Shown piece by piece: positions 1 through 8,086 of a stretch of DNA of 49,857 bases (the first letter of the stretch is position 1; the number at the start of each line of letters is the position of its first letter). The notes beneath the pieces are model-generated. The model had not been told where the DNA came from. It ran no database searches and saw only the letters and a program-made list of their open reading frames with translations. A program made the position numbers and the translations under genes. The DNA is taken from NCBI GenBank assembly GCA_039029455.1, contig JBCCGE010000015.1, forward strand, positions 1 through 49,857, read 5' to 3'. Source of the stretch: JBCCGE01 sp039029455 (GTDB taxonomy: Bacteria; Pseudomonadota; Gammaproteobacteria; Arenicellales; Poriferihabitantaceae).

Positions 1-508
1 TGGGTTGCTCCATACCTTCTTTATGCGTAACAACACCAATCTTAGTACCGATGACATAATTGACACCATAAGTAATCACCGGCCAACCATAGTTATCGCC
101 GGGCGCGATGATATTGATTTCATCGCCCCCTTGCGGACCATGTTCATGTGTCCAGACAATATTTGTGCCTGGCTTTAGATCTATCCCTTGAATATTGCGA
201 TGGCCATAAGAATATATTTCGGGTTGAGCACCCTCAACATTGATAAAAGGATTATCTTCGGGAACAGAACCATCAGCATTAATTCGAATTAATGATCCTG
301 TGTGCGTATTTAGATCTTGCGAGGGATCTCGCTGACCACGATCACCCAAAGTAATAAACAATTTTCCTTCATTATCGAATAACAATCTGCCACCAAAGTG
401 GCGACCACCTGATGTTTTTCCATTCGCCACAAAAATAACTTCAACATCTTCTAGACGATCATCAATCAGCTTGCCACGCAGTACTTCAGTACTAATCCCT
501 TCTTTATG
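1..508 (-). CDS. PQQ-dependent aldose sugar dehydrogenase fragment (YliI/Asd-like), partial at both ends
   Basis: The minus strand is open throughout and translates to the central part of a soluble, YliI-like glucose/sorbosone dehydrogenase. Recognisable blocks are GGRHFGGRLLF, LGDRGQRDPSQDLNTHTGSL, YGHRNIQG, WTHEHGPQGGDE and DNYGWPVITYG. These enzymes are periplasmic beta-propellers that oxidise aldoses using PQQ. The reading frame runs off the left edge. At its N-terminal side it stops making sense near 497-508, exactly where a permease begins on the other strand. The segment is visibly more AT-rich (about 43% GC in the first 120 bases) than the following transporter genes. No start codon or signal peptide is present, so this is a fragment, either from a real rearrangement or from a chimeric join. 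Confidence 0.75.
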
Positions 509-1120
509 GGTTTCCCGGTCGCATACTACATAACATTACAACCGGAAAATCGCCGGAATATATACATCTATCTGATCACCATTCCGTTTTGGACCAATCT
601 GCTGGTGCGGACCTTCTCCTGGATCATCATACTGGGGCGTGGCGGGGTGATAGAAACGCCGTTGTTGAAACTCGGGATTATCGAAGACTCGCTGAAGATG
701 ATGTATTCCGATGGCGCGATTGCTATTGGGTTGACCTACAGCTATTTACCGCTGATGGTGCTGCCCATCTATGCGAGCCTGGAGAAACTTGATTTTCGGC
801 TGCTCGAAGCGGCCAGCGATCTGTACGCATCGCGTTGGGAGATTATGCGCAAAGTCGTTATTCCATTAAGCAAGCCCGGCATCATCGCAGGATGTATCCT
901 GGTGTTCATTCCGTGTATCGGAGCGTTTATCGCACCGAACCTGCTCGGCGGCGGTAAAAAACTGATGCTGGGCAGTCTGGTTCAGTTTCAGTTTGCGTCC
1001 GCGCGGAACTGGCCGTTTGGTTCGGCATTGTCCATGTTGTTGCTGTCGGCAGTTGTTGTTGCGCTGGTGATTTACGCCCGATCCGCGCGGAAAAAGGAAT
1101 ATATCCAGGGGACGACATAG
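506..1120 (+). CDS. potB: Spermidine/putrescine ABC transporter permease, PotB/PotH family, N-terminally truncated
   Basis: This is an inner-membrane permease of the polyamine (PotABCD-type) importer. The 204 residues contain the permease loop that contacts the ATPase, EAASDLYASRWEIMRKVVIPL with the following G, around residues 96-115, and several hydrophobic segments. PotB-type permeases are normally about 280-300 residues, so roughly the first 80-90 residues and the first membrane helix are missing. The visible protein starts at GFPVAYYI, an internal motif of the family. Upstream DNA codes for an unrelated sugar dehydrogenase on the other strand, so the ATG at 506 is probably not a native start. 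The stop codon TAG overlaps the GTG start of the next permease by one base, showing operon structure. The ATPase gene expected upstream is absent. Confidence 0.85.
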   Translation: MGFPVAYYITLQPENRRNIYIYLITIPFWTNLLVRTFSWIIILGRGGVIETPLLKLGIIEDSLKMMYSDGAIAIGLTYSYLPLMVLPIYASLEKLDFRLLEAASDLYASRWEIMRKVVIPLSKPGIIAGCILVFIPCIGAFIAPNLLGGGKKLMLGSLVQFQFASARNWPFGSALSMLLLSAVVVALVIYARSARKKEYIQGTT

Positions 1121-1941
1121 TGTCTGCGCAACATAAAACCAAGGCGCTGCCGGTCGGTCACTATCGGGGATTGGGGCTGTGGAACGTGTTGTTTATGATC
1201 TTTCTGTATGCTCCTATCGTTGTGCTGATTGTTTACTCATTCAACGCCAATCGAATGGTGATCAACTGGACCGGGTTTGGTCTGGACTGGTATGTCAAAG
1301 CGTTTCAGAATGAAGACATTCAGGACGCAGTGTATAACTCTCTGATCGTTGCATTCGTGGCGACCGGTGTCGCCACGACAATCGCCACTATTGGTGCACT
1401 GATTTTGGCGCGAGGCGGTAATTTCAGAGGCAAGACCGCATCGCTTGGACTCATGATGCTGCCCCTGATGGTGCCGGAGATCGTAACTGCGGTCGCCGTG
1501 TTGATCTTCTTTGCTACGATTGGTCTGAATTGGGGGCTGGGAAATGTCATTATTGCTCACATAACGTTCTGCATTCCCTTTGCATTCATGCCCATTCGGG
1601 CCCGACTGGAAGGCATGGATGATTCATTGGAGCAGGCAGCTCGAGACCTCTATGCATCCGAGTGGGAAACATTTCGTTATATTACTGTGCCTATGTTGAT
1701 GCCGGGTATTGTTGCCGGTGCGATGCTGTCGTTTGTCATATCTTTGGATGACTTCATTATTACACTGATGGTAGGTGGTGCCGGATCAACCACGTTGCCG
1801 GTCTATATTTACAGCATGATCAGACGCGGCCTGACACCGGAAATAAATGCTGTTTCCACCTTGCTTCTTTTATTTTCGGTCGCTATTGTTACAGCCTATT
1901 GGTTCGTTTCGAAAAATTCCAATACAAAAACTGTGCATTAA
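1120..1941 (+). CDS. potC: Spermidine/putrescine ABC transporter permease, PotC/PotI family
   Basis: This is the second inner-membrane permease of the polyamine importer, 273 residues and full length for PotC. It has about six hydrophobic segments and the conserved cytoplasmic loop EQAARDLYASEWETFRYITVPML in the second half. The C-terminal stretch SFVISLDDFIITLMVGG is characteristic of PotC/PotI. The start is a GTG at 1120 overlapping the stop of the preceding permease (TAGTG), implying translational coupling. A gap of 39 bases leads to the binding-protein gene. Substrate could be putrescine or spermidine; the sequence does not settle which. Confidence 0.9.
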   Translation: MSAQHKTKALPVGHYRGLGLWNVLFMIFLYAPIVVLIVYSFNANRMVINWTGFGLDWYVKAFQNEDIQDAVYNSLIVAFVATGVATTIATIGALILARGGNFRGKTASLGLMMLPLMVPEIVTAVAVLIFFATIGLNWGLGNVIIAHITFCIPFAFMPIRARLEGMDDSLEQAARDLYASEWETFRYITVPMLMPGIVAGAMLSFVISLDDFIITLMVGGAGSTTLPVYIYSMIRRGLTPEINAVSTLLLLFSVAIVTAYWFVSKNSNTKTVH

Positions 1942-1980
1942 AACACCATCTCCAGAATCAAGCCTAAAGAGGAGCTTAAT

Positions 1981-3009
1981 ATGAAAAGAGTACTAATCAC
2001 GCTTTCGGCGTTTGCACTGACCCTTGCGATGGGGTCAGCAAAGGCGGAAGGGGAACTGTTCATTTATAACTGGACTGAATACACACCACCGGCGCTGGTC
2101 GAAAAGTTTGAAGCTGAAACCGGCATCAAAGTATCAGTGGATACCTATGACTCGAACGAAACCCTGCTGGCAAAACTGCAGGCTGGTGCGACCGGTTACG
2201 ATCTGGTAGTGCCGAGTCAGAACTTTGTTCCAATCATGATTAACGAAGGACTGATCCAAAAAGTGGCGGTCTACGATCTTCCGAACTATGCCAACTACGA
2301 AGACAAGTGGAAAAAGCCGGATTGGGATCCGGAGCATGAATACACTGCACCCTGGCAGTGGGGCACAACATCTTTCGCATACAACGTCGAACAGTACTCC
2401 GGTAAAGGTGAATCTTTAGCTGAGTTCTTCGAGCCGGGTGAGGAAGCCTGTGGCCGCGTAAGTGCTTTCCCTACACCTGATGAAGTGGTCAGTCTGGCTA
2501 ACATTTATCTGGGAATACCATTTTGTTCTGAAGATCCGAAGGAAATGAAAAAGGTTCAGGATCTGTTGGTGGCGCAAAAAGAGTGCATCGTTGCGTATAA
2601 CAATGAAACCATGAGTGATTTACTGACCAGTGGGGAAGCCGTTATCACCAACCACTGGAATGGTTTTACTCGTCTCGGTCGTCTCGCGGGAGCGCCGATT
2701 TCATATGCTTATCCAAAAGAGGGTGTAGTGGGCTGGTATGACAGTCTTGTGGTTCCGACCAGTGCGAAGAACGTAGAGAATGCCCGTAAGTTCATGAACT
2801 TTATGCTGGACCCGGTCAATATGGCGATTCTTACAGAAAGTCAGGGTTACGGAGATGCCGTAAAAGGTACGGCCCAGTATTATTCGGAGGAATTGAAATC
2901 CGCTCCGGAAGTTAATCCACCTTCCGATCTGAATGTGGTGTTTGCACCAACGTGTTCGCCAACGGCGCAATCACTGATCGATAAGGTCTGGACGAAAGTT
3001 CTGCAATAG
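1981..3009 (+). CDS. potD: Polyamine ABC transporter periplasmic substrate-binding protein, PotD/PotF family
   Basis: This periplasmic solute-binding protein delivers putrescine or spermidine to the permeases encoded just upstream. It has 342 residues with a clear Sec signal peptide (MKRVLITLSAFALTLAMGSAKA, cleavage near residue 22). The mature start LFIYNWTEYTPPALVEKFEAETGI is the hallmark of PotD/PotF, as is YDLVVPSQ. The ATG is preceded by AGAGGAGC as ribosome binding site. A strong rho-independent terminator follows about 25 bases after the stop. Its mature region has two cysteine pairs not universal in the family. Confidence 0.92.
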   Translation: MKRVLITLSAFALTLAMGSAKAEGELFIYNWTEYTPPALVEKFEAETGIKVSVDTYDSNETLLAKLQAGATGYDLVVPSQNFVPIMINEGLIQKVAVYDLPNYANYEDKWKKPDWDPEHEYTAPWQWGTTSFAYNVEQYSGKGESLAEFFEPGEEACGRVSAFPTPDEVVSLANIYLGIPFCSEDPKEMKKVQDLLVAQKECIVAYNNETMSDLLTSGEAVITNHWNGFTRLGRLAGAPISYAYPKEGVVGWYDSLVVPTSAKNVENARKFMNFMLDPVNMAILTESQGYGDAVKGTAQYYSEELKSAPEVNPPSDLNVVFAPTCSPTAQSLIDKVWTKVLQ

Positions 3010-3032
3010 TTTGAGACCTAACGTTGTAGCTG

Positions 3033-3063
3033 AAAGGGGAGTGAGTTTTAACTCCCCTTTTTT
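3033..3063 (+). terminator. Rho-independent terminator after the polyamine transporter operon
   Basis: The arms AAAGGGGAGT (3033-3042) and ACTCCCCTTT (3051-3060) are perfect reverse complements around an 8-base loop, and a run of T residues follows to 3063. It lies 24 bases after the PotD-like stop codon and should end the transcript of the polyamine genes. Confidence 0.9.
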
Positions 3064-3213
3064 CGTGGTGCTGCACTGCCTGCGGTTATGTCGATCTCTA
3101 CAAATTTTTCTCTGCGAACGCAACTGAGCAGGCGTTTGAATTCGCGCGGTGTTCACGGGGGCAATCGGGTAGACTTCCGGCAATTATTTCTGTCGCGGTC
3201 TTAAATTGAGCAG

Positions 3214-3903
3214 ATGAAAACAATTGGAATTCTTGGCGGCATGTCTGCAGCGTCAACCCAGATCTACTATCGTGAGCTCTGCGACTTAATGCGGACGCGA
3301 CTTGGTGGTTTGCACTCTCCCGAGCTTCTGATCCGTTCACTTGATTTCGATCGTATCGAAAGCCTGCAGATGAAAGGCGAGTGGGATGCGGCTGGTGATG
3401 TGCTGAACAAAGAGGCCAAACTGCTTGAAGCCGGTGGCGCCGAGATTTTGGTGCTGGCGACCAACACGATGCACAAGCTCGCCGATCAGATGATGTTCGG
3501 GATCACTATCCCGTTAATTCACATCGCAGACGCTACAGCTGAGCAAATCGCTAAAAGTAATTTGAAATCTCCCGGACTGATGGCAACGGCATTCACGATG
3601 GAACAAACCTTCTACACGGATCGCCTGATTGCAGCAGATCTTACGCCTGTGATTCCCGGCGATGCCGATCGTGCCGATACGCATCGAATTATCTACGAAG
3701 AACTTTGCAAGGATATCACCACGCCTGAGAGCGAGGCTGTTTATATCGATATAGCTGCACGACTGGTTGATGCGGGTGCTGACTGTTTGATTTTGGGGTG
3801 TACAGAGGTCGGCATGTTGCTCAACAAAGATAATGTCGATGTTCCCGTGTTCGACACCACATTGATCCATTGCGAAGTCGCATTAAATCGCGCTTTAGCT
3901 TAG
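3214..3903 (+). CDS. Aspartate/glutamate racemase family protein (YgeA-like)
   Basis: This is a PLP-independent amino acid racemase of the Asp/Glu racemase superfamily, cytoplasmic, 229 residues. Visible motifs are IGILGGMSAAST at the N-terminus, LATNTMHK with Thr83, and LILGCTEVG with Cys196. In classical members two cysteines act as the acid/base pair; a Thr/Cys pair is described for the E. coli enzyme of this subfamily (YgeA), and this protein has the same arrangement. It stands alone: a terminator lies upstream and a convergent gene downstream. The ATG at 3214 starts exactly at the family N-terminus. The substrate could be aspartate, glutamate or a broader set of amino acids. Confidence 0.88.
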   Translation: MKTIGILGGMSAASTQIYYRELCDLMRTRLGGLHSPELLIRSLDFDRIESLQMKGEWDAAGDVLNKEAKLLEAGGAEILVLATNTMHKLADQMMFGITIPLIHIADATAEQIAKSNLKSPGLMATAFTMEQTFYTDRLIAADLTPVIPGDADRADTHRIIYEELCKDITTPESEAVYIDIAARLVDAGADCLILGCTEVGMLLNKDNVDVPVFDTTLIHCEVALNRALA

Positions 3904-4104
3904 TTGGGTATCGGTATACCTCAACTCACTGAGAAGTGTTCGATTGCACTTCATGCTTGATTCCGGCGAACAAGGTTCGGTTCGAAAGTTTTTACTGCGA
4001 ATCTGTTTACCTTAACGAGCTGTAACGGTTTTACAAAGCCATCGGGTTGCTTTTCTCGGCGTGTCGAAGCATTGCTCGCACACCGATGTTTCCTTTTCGG
4101 TATT

Positions 4105-5430
4105 TTACTTGCTGCGAGCGCTGTTGCCTGGGTTCAGTAGTGAAACCAGTTCAGCAGGCGAGGGGGCATTGGACAAATCGTTGAGAACTGCGGCGACTTT
4201 TTGGCGACTTTTCTCATCCATCAATGGCGACGCATAGTGCTCCAGCTTCTGCAATATTTCGTCATCCGGAAGAGGGGCGTCGTAGTTGCCGCGAGCGACT
4301 TTCATATCCGAAGACAACGACTGACCACTTTTTAATTTAAAGATAACGTCAGCACACCGTTCCTCAGGAAATGCCGCGTTGTAAACATCCGACTCCCTGA
4401 ACACAATTTTATCAACCAATTGCCAGATCTCAGATCGATCATAGTTTTCCGGTAGAAGATGTTCAGGCAGCACAGTGTCGTGCAGAAATGCTGATGCAAC
4501 CACCAGCGGCAGACTGTATTGTGCTGCGTCTCCGTCTATTGGGCGGCTCGTTGTCAGGCGGGTGGCCTCATGAAAGGTTGAGACAATAATTTCGTCAATA
4601 TCATCCGCACCAACTCCGTGAGCTCGAGTCAGAGCTAAAACCGATTCGATCGCAGGGTGGGCCCAACGACATGCTGGATACGCCTTGAAATTAGTCTCCA
4701 GAATTCGCCAGCGTTGCCCCAGATCGCGCCAAAAGTCTATGTTCTCGCCGGATATACAGGTAATAGCGGGCGCGCCGGTAAATCCGTCCTCTGCCAGATC
4801 AGCAGCGGATATACCAACCAGGGCCCCCCAGCTGCTGCTGTCCTTCACCATCGTGGGATGATCGATGCACCGCATCATCTGTGCCCGGGGTCCATAGTAC
4901 TCGGCGATCCCGAGCGCATGTGCGGTCTGCTCACCGCTGAGTCCGCGCAGTCGCGCCGCAATTGCCGTGCATCCGAGAGAATTCCATGAGCCGGACGAAT
5001 GATAGTCCGGAACTGTAGCGTGCAACGTCATTCCGGAACGTATCGCAATTTCTTCGCCGACAACAAGATGCGTCAACATGTCATCCAGAGTGCATGCCGG
5101 ATGTTCGCCCATCTCCGCCAGCAAGGCGGGTACAAGGGCTGCGCTGGCGTGACCCTTGCAAATCTGATGACCATCATGGCCATCAATGGCATCAATACTG
5201 GCTGCACCGGCAAAGGCGTAACCCACAGGATTTACGTTACGTCCGTCAAACGGAAGTGAGATCGAGCCCGGATAACGTTTCGCGGCATGATTTCGCGCGA
5301 CACGACTGGGCTTGGTTGAGATTCCGGAAACCCAGATCGCGAACGTATCGACCAGACATCGGCGTGCCATATGCACTACCTCTTCAGGCAGTGCCTCAAA
5401 GGTCAGCTCATGTATAAACTCAGTGCTCAT
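4105..5430 (-). CDS. MmgE/PrpD family protein
   Basis: This protein belongs to the MmgE/PrpD family, which includes 2-methylcitrate dehydratase and cis-aconitate decarboxylase. The 441 residues carry the typical blocks DAIDGHDGHQICKGHASAALVPALLA, CTAIAARLRGLSGEQTAHALGIA and NFKAYPACRWAHPAIES, the last a family signature. I prefer the start at 5430 (MSTEFIHELTFEALPEEV) because the alignment with PrpD proteins begins there; an in-frame ATG at 5493 would add 21 residues with no family resemblance. No prpB or prpC gene is adjacent, so the substrate is probably another hydroxy-acid or decarboxylation substrate. The gene lies downstream of an unknown gene on the same strand, with an 86-150 base gap. 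Confidence 0.85.
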   Translation of the reverse strand: MSTEFIHELTFEALPEEVVHMARRCLVDTFAIWVSGISTKPSRVARNHAAKRYPGSISLPFDGRNVNPVGYAFAGAASIDAIDGHDGHQICKGHASAALVPALLAEMGEHPACTLDDMLTHLVVGEEIAIRSGMTLHATVPDYHSSGSWNSLGCTAIAARLRGLSGEQTAHALGIAEYYGPRAQMMRCIDHPTMVKDSSSWGALVGISAADLAEDGFTGAPAITCISGENIDFWRDLGQRWRILETNFKAYPACRWAHPAIESVLALTRAHGVGADDIDEIIVSTFHEATRLTTSRPIDGDAAQYSLPLVVASAFLHDTVLPEHLLPENYDRSEIWQLVDKIVFRESDVYNAAFPEERCADVIFKLKSGQSLSSDMKVARGNYDAPLPDDEILQKLEHYASPLMDEKSRQKVAAVLNDLSNAPSPAELVSLLNPGNSARSK

Positions 5431-5579
5431 TAAGGCTGTCACCTTCAGAGAGGATAGTTGTCCGAAAAGTGAAATTGTTTTGATGCTCAGCACTCGGCCT
5501 TATTGGCTCGCAACTGATTAACTGTCTGTGCCGATAGTGCTTGGGTTTTGCGGGCAGTACCAAATCCGTAATGCGCGAA

Positions 5580-6773
5580 TTATGCGGTGAATTCGTACCG
5601 CATCAGAGGGGGCGGTGGACTTTGCACAAACCACCGCGCAACCTCCGTAGGATCAAGGTTTTCTTTGCGCGGGTCGTCTTCAAAACATATACCGCAGTGC
5701 GTTCCCGTCGTCCCGTACTCCATCATGCGCAACGGCCAGCTGCCACCGCCACCTGACCAGATGGCGTTCTGGAGATGATCGAAAACGATCATGTCATACT
5801 CTATAAAGAAACGCTCGTTTTCCTGTACGAAGGGAGATTGTTCGAGCTCTTTCATCAATGGTGGGTGCGGACAGTAAATATGCATGCAGGCTTTTTCCCC
5901 AAACCGAGTCCGCTCAATCCAGAGATTCTTGAGTGCCGTATCAGACTGCAATTCACTGAGTGAGGGATATTCTTCCTCGCAACACTGACTGCGCTCGATG
6001 CCGTGGATCATTTTAGGAGGCACCACCACTACAGTCTTATTGCAGTATTCACAATCGTCGATCAGATCAAGCGGAAACGCATCTTCCTCAGTTCGCGGCA
6101 TCCACAGCGTATTGATGTGTACATTGCCCGTTGTGCATTGTCCCAGCGGCCGACTGAATGCCCAGTTCTGACCGTGGGTATGATAGAGCGTAGAGCGTCC
6201 TTCAAGAAAATAAGGCTGCGTTACGAATATAGGTCTTGTCAGGGATGGCACATCGACTCGACGCAGCAAGATTCTCCCATAGGGTTGCTTCGGAAATGTA
6301 GGCAGGATGGTCCACATCCAGGCGATTTCGTGGGTATGCGCTTTCGCTGCCCGATCCATTACGGTTGCAACACATTGCGGGTCAAAGTCTTTGAAACAGA
6401 CCTCGCTGGCAAGTTCTTCTGCCATGACGTCAAGATGACCGGTGTCGACCAGATGATGCGCGCTGTTAAGATCACGGGCATGATGAGTGATACTGTTGAC
6501 AATGCGTGCATAAGCCAGTGTCGAGCACACGTCTCCTTCCTGATTGGCTCGTTGCCACTGTATGAACATTAGGCTGGCCGCTTCAAAAAACAGGTCCAGC
6601 AGATTTTGCGCCTCCATCGCGTCTGCCGATTTTGAGGCACTATACAATTCTGTGACATCAATTCCATGGCCTCGAGCCTCTTCCAGAATTTCCTTCATGC
6701 GGAACACAATATCGGTTGAGGCAGTGCGTGTGCCGGTGTCAAATTCTTTCGATGGGAGGATCGTTGGATTCAT
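5580..6773 (-). CDS. Uncharacterised 397-residue protein, possibly cupin-like
   Basis: I do not recognise this protein. It is a soluble 397-residue product without signal peptide or membrane segments. The N-terminal half (to about residue 150) looks helical. The C-terminal half has His- and Cys-rich blocks: YHTHGQNWAFSRPLG, CEYCNKTVVVVPPKMIHGIERSQCCEEE, MHIYCPHPP and THCGICFEDDP. The HTH pair followed by a PPKMIHGI block resembles the two metal-binding motifs of a cupin barrel, but the glutamate of the standard first motif is not evident, so this is only a suggestion. It is followed on the same strand by the PrpD-family gene and preceded by a TetR gene, so it may be part of a catabolic cluster. 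Confidence 0.6.
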   Translation of the reverse strand: MNPTILPSKEFDTGTRTASTDIVFRMKEILEEARGHGIDVTELYSASKSADAMEAQNLLDLFFEAASLMFIQWQRANQEGDVCSTLAYARIVNSITHHARDLNSAHHLVDTGHLDVMAEELASEVCFKDFDPQCVATVMDRAAKAHTHEIAWMWTILPTFPKQPYGRILLRRVDVPSLTRPIFVTQPYFLEGRSTLYHTHGQNWAFSRPLGQCTTGNVHINTLWMPRTEEDAFPLDLIDDCEYCNKTVVVVPPKMIHGIERSQCCEEEYPSLSELQSDTALKNLWIERTRFGEKACMHIYCPHPPLMKELEQSPFVQENERFFIEYDMIVFDHLQNAIWSGGGGSWPLRMMEYGTTGTHCGICFEDDPRKENLDPTEVARWFVQSPPPPLMRYEFTA

Positions 6774-6955
6774 GTGCTCACGGTGTCGAGATAGTCAATA
6801 ATGGGCTCAACGGTTTCGAACAGAGAATAAGGTAAACCACGGAAGTATACCTATTCTCACGTGCCGGGAGTGAACCAAAACGGTCCCATAAGCGCTCGAT
6901 TTGTTGCTTCTATCTGCTACACCCTCAGCAGTTATCATATCGATTTTTCCCGGAG

Positions 6956-7609
6956 TCAGTTCTCACGATCGTCTGAATCGGTGTTTTGATTGCGTGAAAC
7001 CGCCATTTCAACGTATTCAATGCAAATTTCCGCCGCTTCCTCGCGAGAAAATGCGCTCGAGTCCAGCCGGTATTCCAGCCAGAGACCATCGGTCAAAGCA
7101 ATCAGAGTGTTGGCGGCACGTCGGGCCCACTGTACTCGACCCTGACTCGACATTGCACCTTCAAACAACTGAGTTGCATCCTGACGGTACGATTCATAAA
7201 TCTCCCGATTTACGTCCCGGAGCCGTGCGTTGGTTTGCGCTTCAACCGATAAGGCCAGCCAGGCGGCGATTCGATGCTCCTCGAAAACGCTCGACAGGAA
7301 CATCGCGCGAATCATGGCGTGAAGTTTCTGTAAACTGGTGCTCACGCGTGACATCTCAACCTGAATCTCGGCGTGAAGTTCGTTTCGCAAGTGTCGGTAG
7401 GTGTCCAGCATGAGGTCGTCTTTACTCGAAAAGTAATGCCGGATAAGACCTCTCGACACACCGGCCGCGCGACATATTGAGCCGACAGTTGTGTCCCGAT
7501 AGCCCAGATCGTGTATTGAACGCACCGTTGCTTCGATCAATGCCTGCCGCCGATAAACATTTATTTCGGCGTGTGTCTTGGGTCGAGGACCGGACTTATA
7601 TTTGGTCAT
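6956..7609 (-). CDS. TetR/AcrR family transcriptional regulator, BetI-like
   Basis: This is a 217-residue one-component repressor. The N-terminal helix-turn-helix is at about residues 25-65 (ALIEATVRSIHDLGYRDTTV, then ICRAAGVSRGLIRHYFSSKDDL). The C-terminal ligand domain has the BetI/TetR_C_6 style block RIAAWLALSVEAQTNARLRDVNREIYE and ALTDGLWLEYRLD, as in the choline-responsive regulator BetI. It is divergent from the Rieske oxygenase gene, and a 30-bp perfect palindrome lies between the two, the likely operator. The ligand could be choline, betaine or another quaternary amine; that is inference from the family. Confidence 0.85.
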   Translation of the reverse strand: MTKYKSGPRPKTHAEINVYRRQALIEATVRSIHDLGYRDTTVGSICRAAGVSRGLIRHYFSSKDDLMLDTYRHLRNELHAEIQVEMSRVSTSLQKLHAMIRAMFLSSVFEEHRIAAWLALSVEAQTNARLRDVNREIYESYRQDATQLFEGAMSSQGRVQWARRAANTLIALTDGLWLEYRLDSSAFSREEAAEICIEYVEMAVSRNQNTDSDDREN

Positions 7610-8086
7610 ACGGGTGGTTCAGCACTCAAAAAATGTGATCGCCGATCGGTCGCGAATTTCATTGACGAGAATTCCGTCCTTATAGATTTTCGGTTTTTGG
7701 GCATCAGCGGGGAATCGACGGTTGCCAGATAAAGTGTTTTGAAATAGTGATCACCTGCAATAACTACAGAGATAAGGGAAAAGACCTTTAGTTACGTGCG
7801 TATCGAACCTCGATAGAGATATGAGGATGTGCTCACCGGGCACCGCGTGTCCGACTGCTCATCTGATCGAATTGTAAAGTCTTGTCATCGTGTATCAGAA
7901 ATATTATTATACGGTCGTATAATAATATTGACAAGATTTCAGAATCAGGCAGGAGCTATTGACCAGGAAATCTGCCGGGGTTGGAGCAAGACAATGAAGA
8001 TCCACAGAGGCCTCTCGATGCAGACAATTTCTGGTGGCGTGTTCGGACCATGAGAAAGATTCTGAGTTTCAGTCCCGGCTAATCAA
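7610..8086. other. 477-base divergent intergenic region between the TetR and Rieske genes
   Basis: I see no convincing gene here. It contains the large palindrome at 7900-7929. A TTGACA hexamer at 7928-7933 overlaps the right arm of the palindrome and could be a -35 element for the Rieske gene, but I cannot find a good -10 at the usual spacing. The leader to the Rieske ATG is about 150 bases and has no strong Shine-Dalgarno sequence next to the ATG. Confidence 0.6.
7900..7929. promoter_or_regulatory. Perfect 14-2-14 palindrome, probable TetR-family operator
   Basis: The arms AATATTATTATACG (7900-7913) and CGTATAATAATATT (7916-7929) are exact reverse complements separated by GT. It lies in the divergent region between a TetR-family gene and a Rieske oxygenase gene. 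The size and position fit a TetR-type operator controlling both genes. Its right end overlaps a TTGACA hexamer, consistent with repression by blocking RNA polymerase. Confidence 0.8.

Noticed and set aside
7829..8053. Plus-strand open frame of 74 codons in front of the Rieske gene
   Set aside because: It crosses the regulatory palindrome and has low-complexity composition; more likely untranslated leader.
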